From Marinifilum sp. N1E240 (GTDB lineage Bacteria > Bacteroidota > Bacteroidia > Bacteroidales > Marinifilaceae): a stretch of DNA of 64,000 nucleotides. Positions 61,804 to 64,000 of this stretch are shown here, in pieces; position 1 is the first letter of the stretch, and each line of letters starts with the position of its first letter. The notes under the pieces are model-generated. The model was not told the DNA's origin, ran no database searches, and saw nothing but the letters and a program-made list of their open reading frames with translations. The stretch spans positions 62,001 through 126,000 of the forward strand of contig NZ_WHKF01000008.1 of assembly GCF_009295825.1 (NCBI RefSeq). The letters are read 5' to 3'. A program made the position numbers and the translations under genes.

Positions 61804-64000
61804 AACAATTTATAGTCTTAATATTCTTTGTTTTCGGATTACAAACTACGAATTCTATTGCTCAAAAAATTCAAATTAAAACGAATGAAAAACCTTTGAG
61901 CGCAATACTTATTGAACTTAGAGATAAATACGATTTTCAATTTTCATACAATACCGAATTACTTTCGCGCTATAGCTTAAGTGTTAACAGAACCTTTTCT
62001 ACTAAAGAAAAAGCTCTGATTTATTTGTTAAAAAAATTCCCATTAAATTACGAACTCTCAGGAAAGGTATTTTTAATTTATCCTGAAGAGAAAATTATCC
62101 AATTCAGAATATTCGGACAACTGCTTGATAAGGAGAGTTTGGAACCGCTTCCATTTTCTCATCTTTCGGTTAATGGCAACCAAATGGCTACCGACGAACA
62201 GGGTAATTTTTCCTATACATCACAAACCGATAGTGTATTTAATGTATTGGCGTCTCATTTAGGTTATTTTATTCATGATACCATCGTTAGATATGGTGAC
62301 AATAAAAAAATACTTCTAACAGCAGCAGCTACAGATCTGGATGAAATTACCGTAACTGACAAAATTGTTCAAACCTTCATAAAAGAAAACAACCAATCGG
62401 GAAACTTAAAATTAAACCATAAAATTGCTGGCTTTTTACCTACTAACAATGACAACTCTGTATTTGAATTGTTAAGATTGCAACCTGGAATTCTTGCATC
62501 AGGTGAACAAAAAAATGAACTTATTATTTGGGGATCTTACGAAGGTGAGAGTCAGGTTTTATTCGATGATATTACATTGTGGGGACTGAAAAATTTCTAT
62601 GAAGATATTGGAGCAGTAAATCCATTAGTTGTTAAAAACATTGAAGTTTTAAAAGGAGGTTACGATGCCAGATATGGCGATAGAGTTGGTGGCATAGTTC
62701 ACATTACTGGTAAAAATGGAAGTAAACTCAAACCATCTGTAAATTTAACCTTAAACAATATAACTGCAAGCGGTTCGTACGAACAACCTATAGGCAAAAG
62801 ATCTTCATTACTGCTGGCTGTTAGGCATACTTATTACAATTTGTTTAAAGATGACCAAATTAAGTATGCAACATCGAATGTGAATACAGATAACATTACC
62901 GGTGAAGTTCCAAATTATATTGATTTAGATGTTGCACCAGAATACAAGTTTCGAGATGCGAACTTTAAATTTTCAACCAATTGGGAAAATGGCGATCAGT
63001 TAAGTTTAAGTTTTATGGGAGGTGAAGATCGTTACTCCTACGATATCACCAATAAAATTGCAACAAATTCAAAAAAACATAAATTTGAAGGAAGTTATCA
63101 GTACGGTGGCTCTCTAAAATACAACCGAGTATGGAAAAATGGTAATACCAGCACCTTGTCCTTCTCAAGATCTGAACTGGACAAAAAGACTACAGATCAA
63201 ACAAAAATAGAACATCCGAAAATCGATTTTCTTAAAGTCAAACGTGATGACAGATCCTACAATAACATTAGGGAATATAGAGCAAAACTAATGAATCGTT
63301 TTGTAATTTCTGAAGATCAAATAATTGAAACAGGATTAAATTTCACAAAAAATAAGGTTGATTTAAAAGAGGATTCATTAGGTGTAAATATTCTTCACCT
63401 TAACTCTAAACTAGATAAAGTTGGTGCCTATTTTCAAAATATACTTAACATTAGTAATGGCATAACAATAAAAGCAGGATTTCAGGCAAATTACCCAATT
63501 AGCCTCGGTAAATTATATTGGGAACCTCGAATTTCGATGAGCGTTAAAGTGAATGATGAGCTCTCTGTTAACGGAGCTTGGGGGCTTTACAAGCAATTCA
63601 TTTCAAAAAGTTCTGTACTTAGTAGCAATGGCAGTTACAGATACATTTGGGTGGGTGCTGATGAAAAAACGGTTCCTGTGGTAGAATCAGTTCATAATGT
63701 TTTAGGAGGTTCTTATCACAGAAATGGATTTACATTTAGTGTGGAAGGATATTACAAAAAAACGGATGGACACACCAGATATTACCGCTACCGAAAAGAA
63801 GGGAACATCTCATTAGGTAAAAGTAAAAGTTATGGTCTTGACTTTTTTGCCAAGAAAGATCTTGGAGAACACACTTTTTGGGTATCGTATACTTTAAGCA
63901 AAACAATAGAAAATTTCGATTACTTCAAAAAAGAAGGTGAATATATAAGAGCTTTACACGATCAGAGGCATGAAATAAAAATGGCTGGCTTATTATCTTT
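61800..64000 (+). CDS. TonB-dependent receptor with STN domain (3' end outside window)
   Basis: The frame starts at GTG 61800, overlapping the fecR stop by four bases (GTGA), and stays open to the window end: 733 residues are visible. A signal peptide (MKQFIVLIFFVFGLQTTNSIAQ) is followed by an STN/secretin-like domain (about 24-80, NEKPLSAILIELRDKYDFQF), a carboxypeptidase-regulatory segment (FGQLLDKESLEPLPFSHL), a plug domain (PLVVKNIEVLKGGYDARYGDRVGGIVHI) and the start of a beta-barrel. It is an outer-membrane transducer-type receptor that would signal through FecR to the sigma factor. Its substrate is unknown. Confidence 0.92.
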   Translation, partial: MKQFIVLIFFVFGLQTTNSIAQKIQIKTNEKPLSAILIELRDKYDFQFSYNTELLSRYSLSVNRTFSTKEKALIYLLKKFPLNYELSGKVFLIYPEEKIIQFRIFGQLLDKESLEPLPFSHLSVNGNQMATDEQGNFSYTSQTDSVFNVLASHLGYFIHDTIVRYGDNKKILLTAAATDLDEITVTDKIVQTFIKENNQSGNLKLNHKIAGFLPTNNDNSVFELLRLQPGILASGEQKNELIIWGSYEGESQVLFDDITLWGLKNFYEDIGAVNPLVVKNIEVLKGGYDARYGDRVGGIVHITGKNGSKLKPSVNLTLNNITASGSYEQPIGKRSSLLLAVRHTYYNLFKDDQIKYATSNVNTDNITGEVPNYIDLDVAPEYKFRDANFKFSTNWENGDQLSLSFMGGEDRYSYDITNKIATNSKKHKFEGSYQYGGSLKYNRVWKNGNTSTLSFSRSELDKKTTDQTKIEHPKIDFLKVKRDDRSYNNIREYRAKLMNRFVISEDQIIETGLNFTKNKVDLKEDSLGVNILHLNSKLDKVGAYFQNILNISNGITIKAGFQANYPISLGKLYWEPRISMSVKVNDELSVNGAWGLYKQFISKSSVLSSNGSYRYIWVGADEKTVPVVESVHNVLGGSYHRNGFTFSVEGYYKKTDGHTRYYRYRKEGNISLGKSKSYGLDFFAKKDLGEHTFWVSYTLSKTIENFDYFKKEGEYIRALHDQRHEIKMAGLLS

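Overview
The window is AT-rich DNA from a member of the Bacteroidota. Evidence: many starts are preceded by the Bacteroidota -7 element TAnnTTTG, with a TTG-type -33 box about 18-21 nt upstream. Shine-Dalgarno signals are weak. There is an ECF sigma/FecR/STN-TonB receptor relay, DUF2157-GDYXXLXY and ExbB-x-ExbD-ExbD gene sets, and a Bacteroidota-type aspS/leuS/lepA complement. A complete lysine-to-butyrate fermentation operon points to an anaerobe or facultative anaerobe, perhaps of the marine Marinilabiliales/Marinifilaceae type (inference; no rRNA is present).

Layout. 1-6.2 kb: the 3' part of a tricorn-like protease, a DUF2157/GDYXXLXY membrane pair, and two unrecognised genes flanking an array of twelve degenerate 21-bp units. 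6.3-20.4 kb: fourteen minus-strand genes, atoD-kal-kce-kdd-kamA-kamB-kamC-kamD-kamE-atoA-thl-bcd-etfB-etfA. 21-29 kb: an M28 peptidase, a GT39-like glycosyltransferase carrying MORN repeats next to a GT2 enzyme, a zinc peptidase, an acyltransferase and three small genes. 29-41.4 kb: mostly housekeeping (aspS, tadA, deoD, aroA, apt, dprA, gdhA, tatD, ansA). 41.6-44 kb: an ExbB/ExbD energiser cluster and tRNA-Arg(CCG). 44.3-53.4 kb: leuS, two yitT genes, an M23 peptidase, purN and acpP-fabF-rnc. 53.4-58.8 kb: a candidate small RNA, a histidine kinase/response regulator pair, a charged secreted protein and lepA. 59-64 kb: a 38-residue membrane ORF, a lipoprotein, and an ECF sigma factor, FecR and TonB-dependent receptor cut by the window edge.

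How the lysine operon works. KamA makes beta-lysine and KamDE makes 3,5-diaminohexanoate. Kdd oxidises this, and Kce with acetyl-CoA yields acetoacetate plus 3-aminobutyryl-CoA. Kal deaminates that to crotonyl-CoA, and Bcd/EtfAB reduce it to butyryl-CoA. AtoDA moves CoA to acetoacetate, releasing butyrate, and thiolase regenerates acetyl-CoA. Every step is encoded in one strand-consistent block. It also contains two ATPase-like genes, kamB and kamC (the latter MutS-like), whose role is best guessed as maintenance of the B12 aminomutase. Several gaps inside the operon hold palindromes or hairpins.

I see no CRISPR array, insertion sequence, prophage or defence island. The least explained items are the 21-bp array, the candidate sRNA at about 53.5 kb, KamB/KamC and the MORN-tailed glycosyltransferase.
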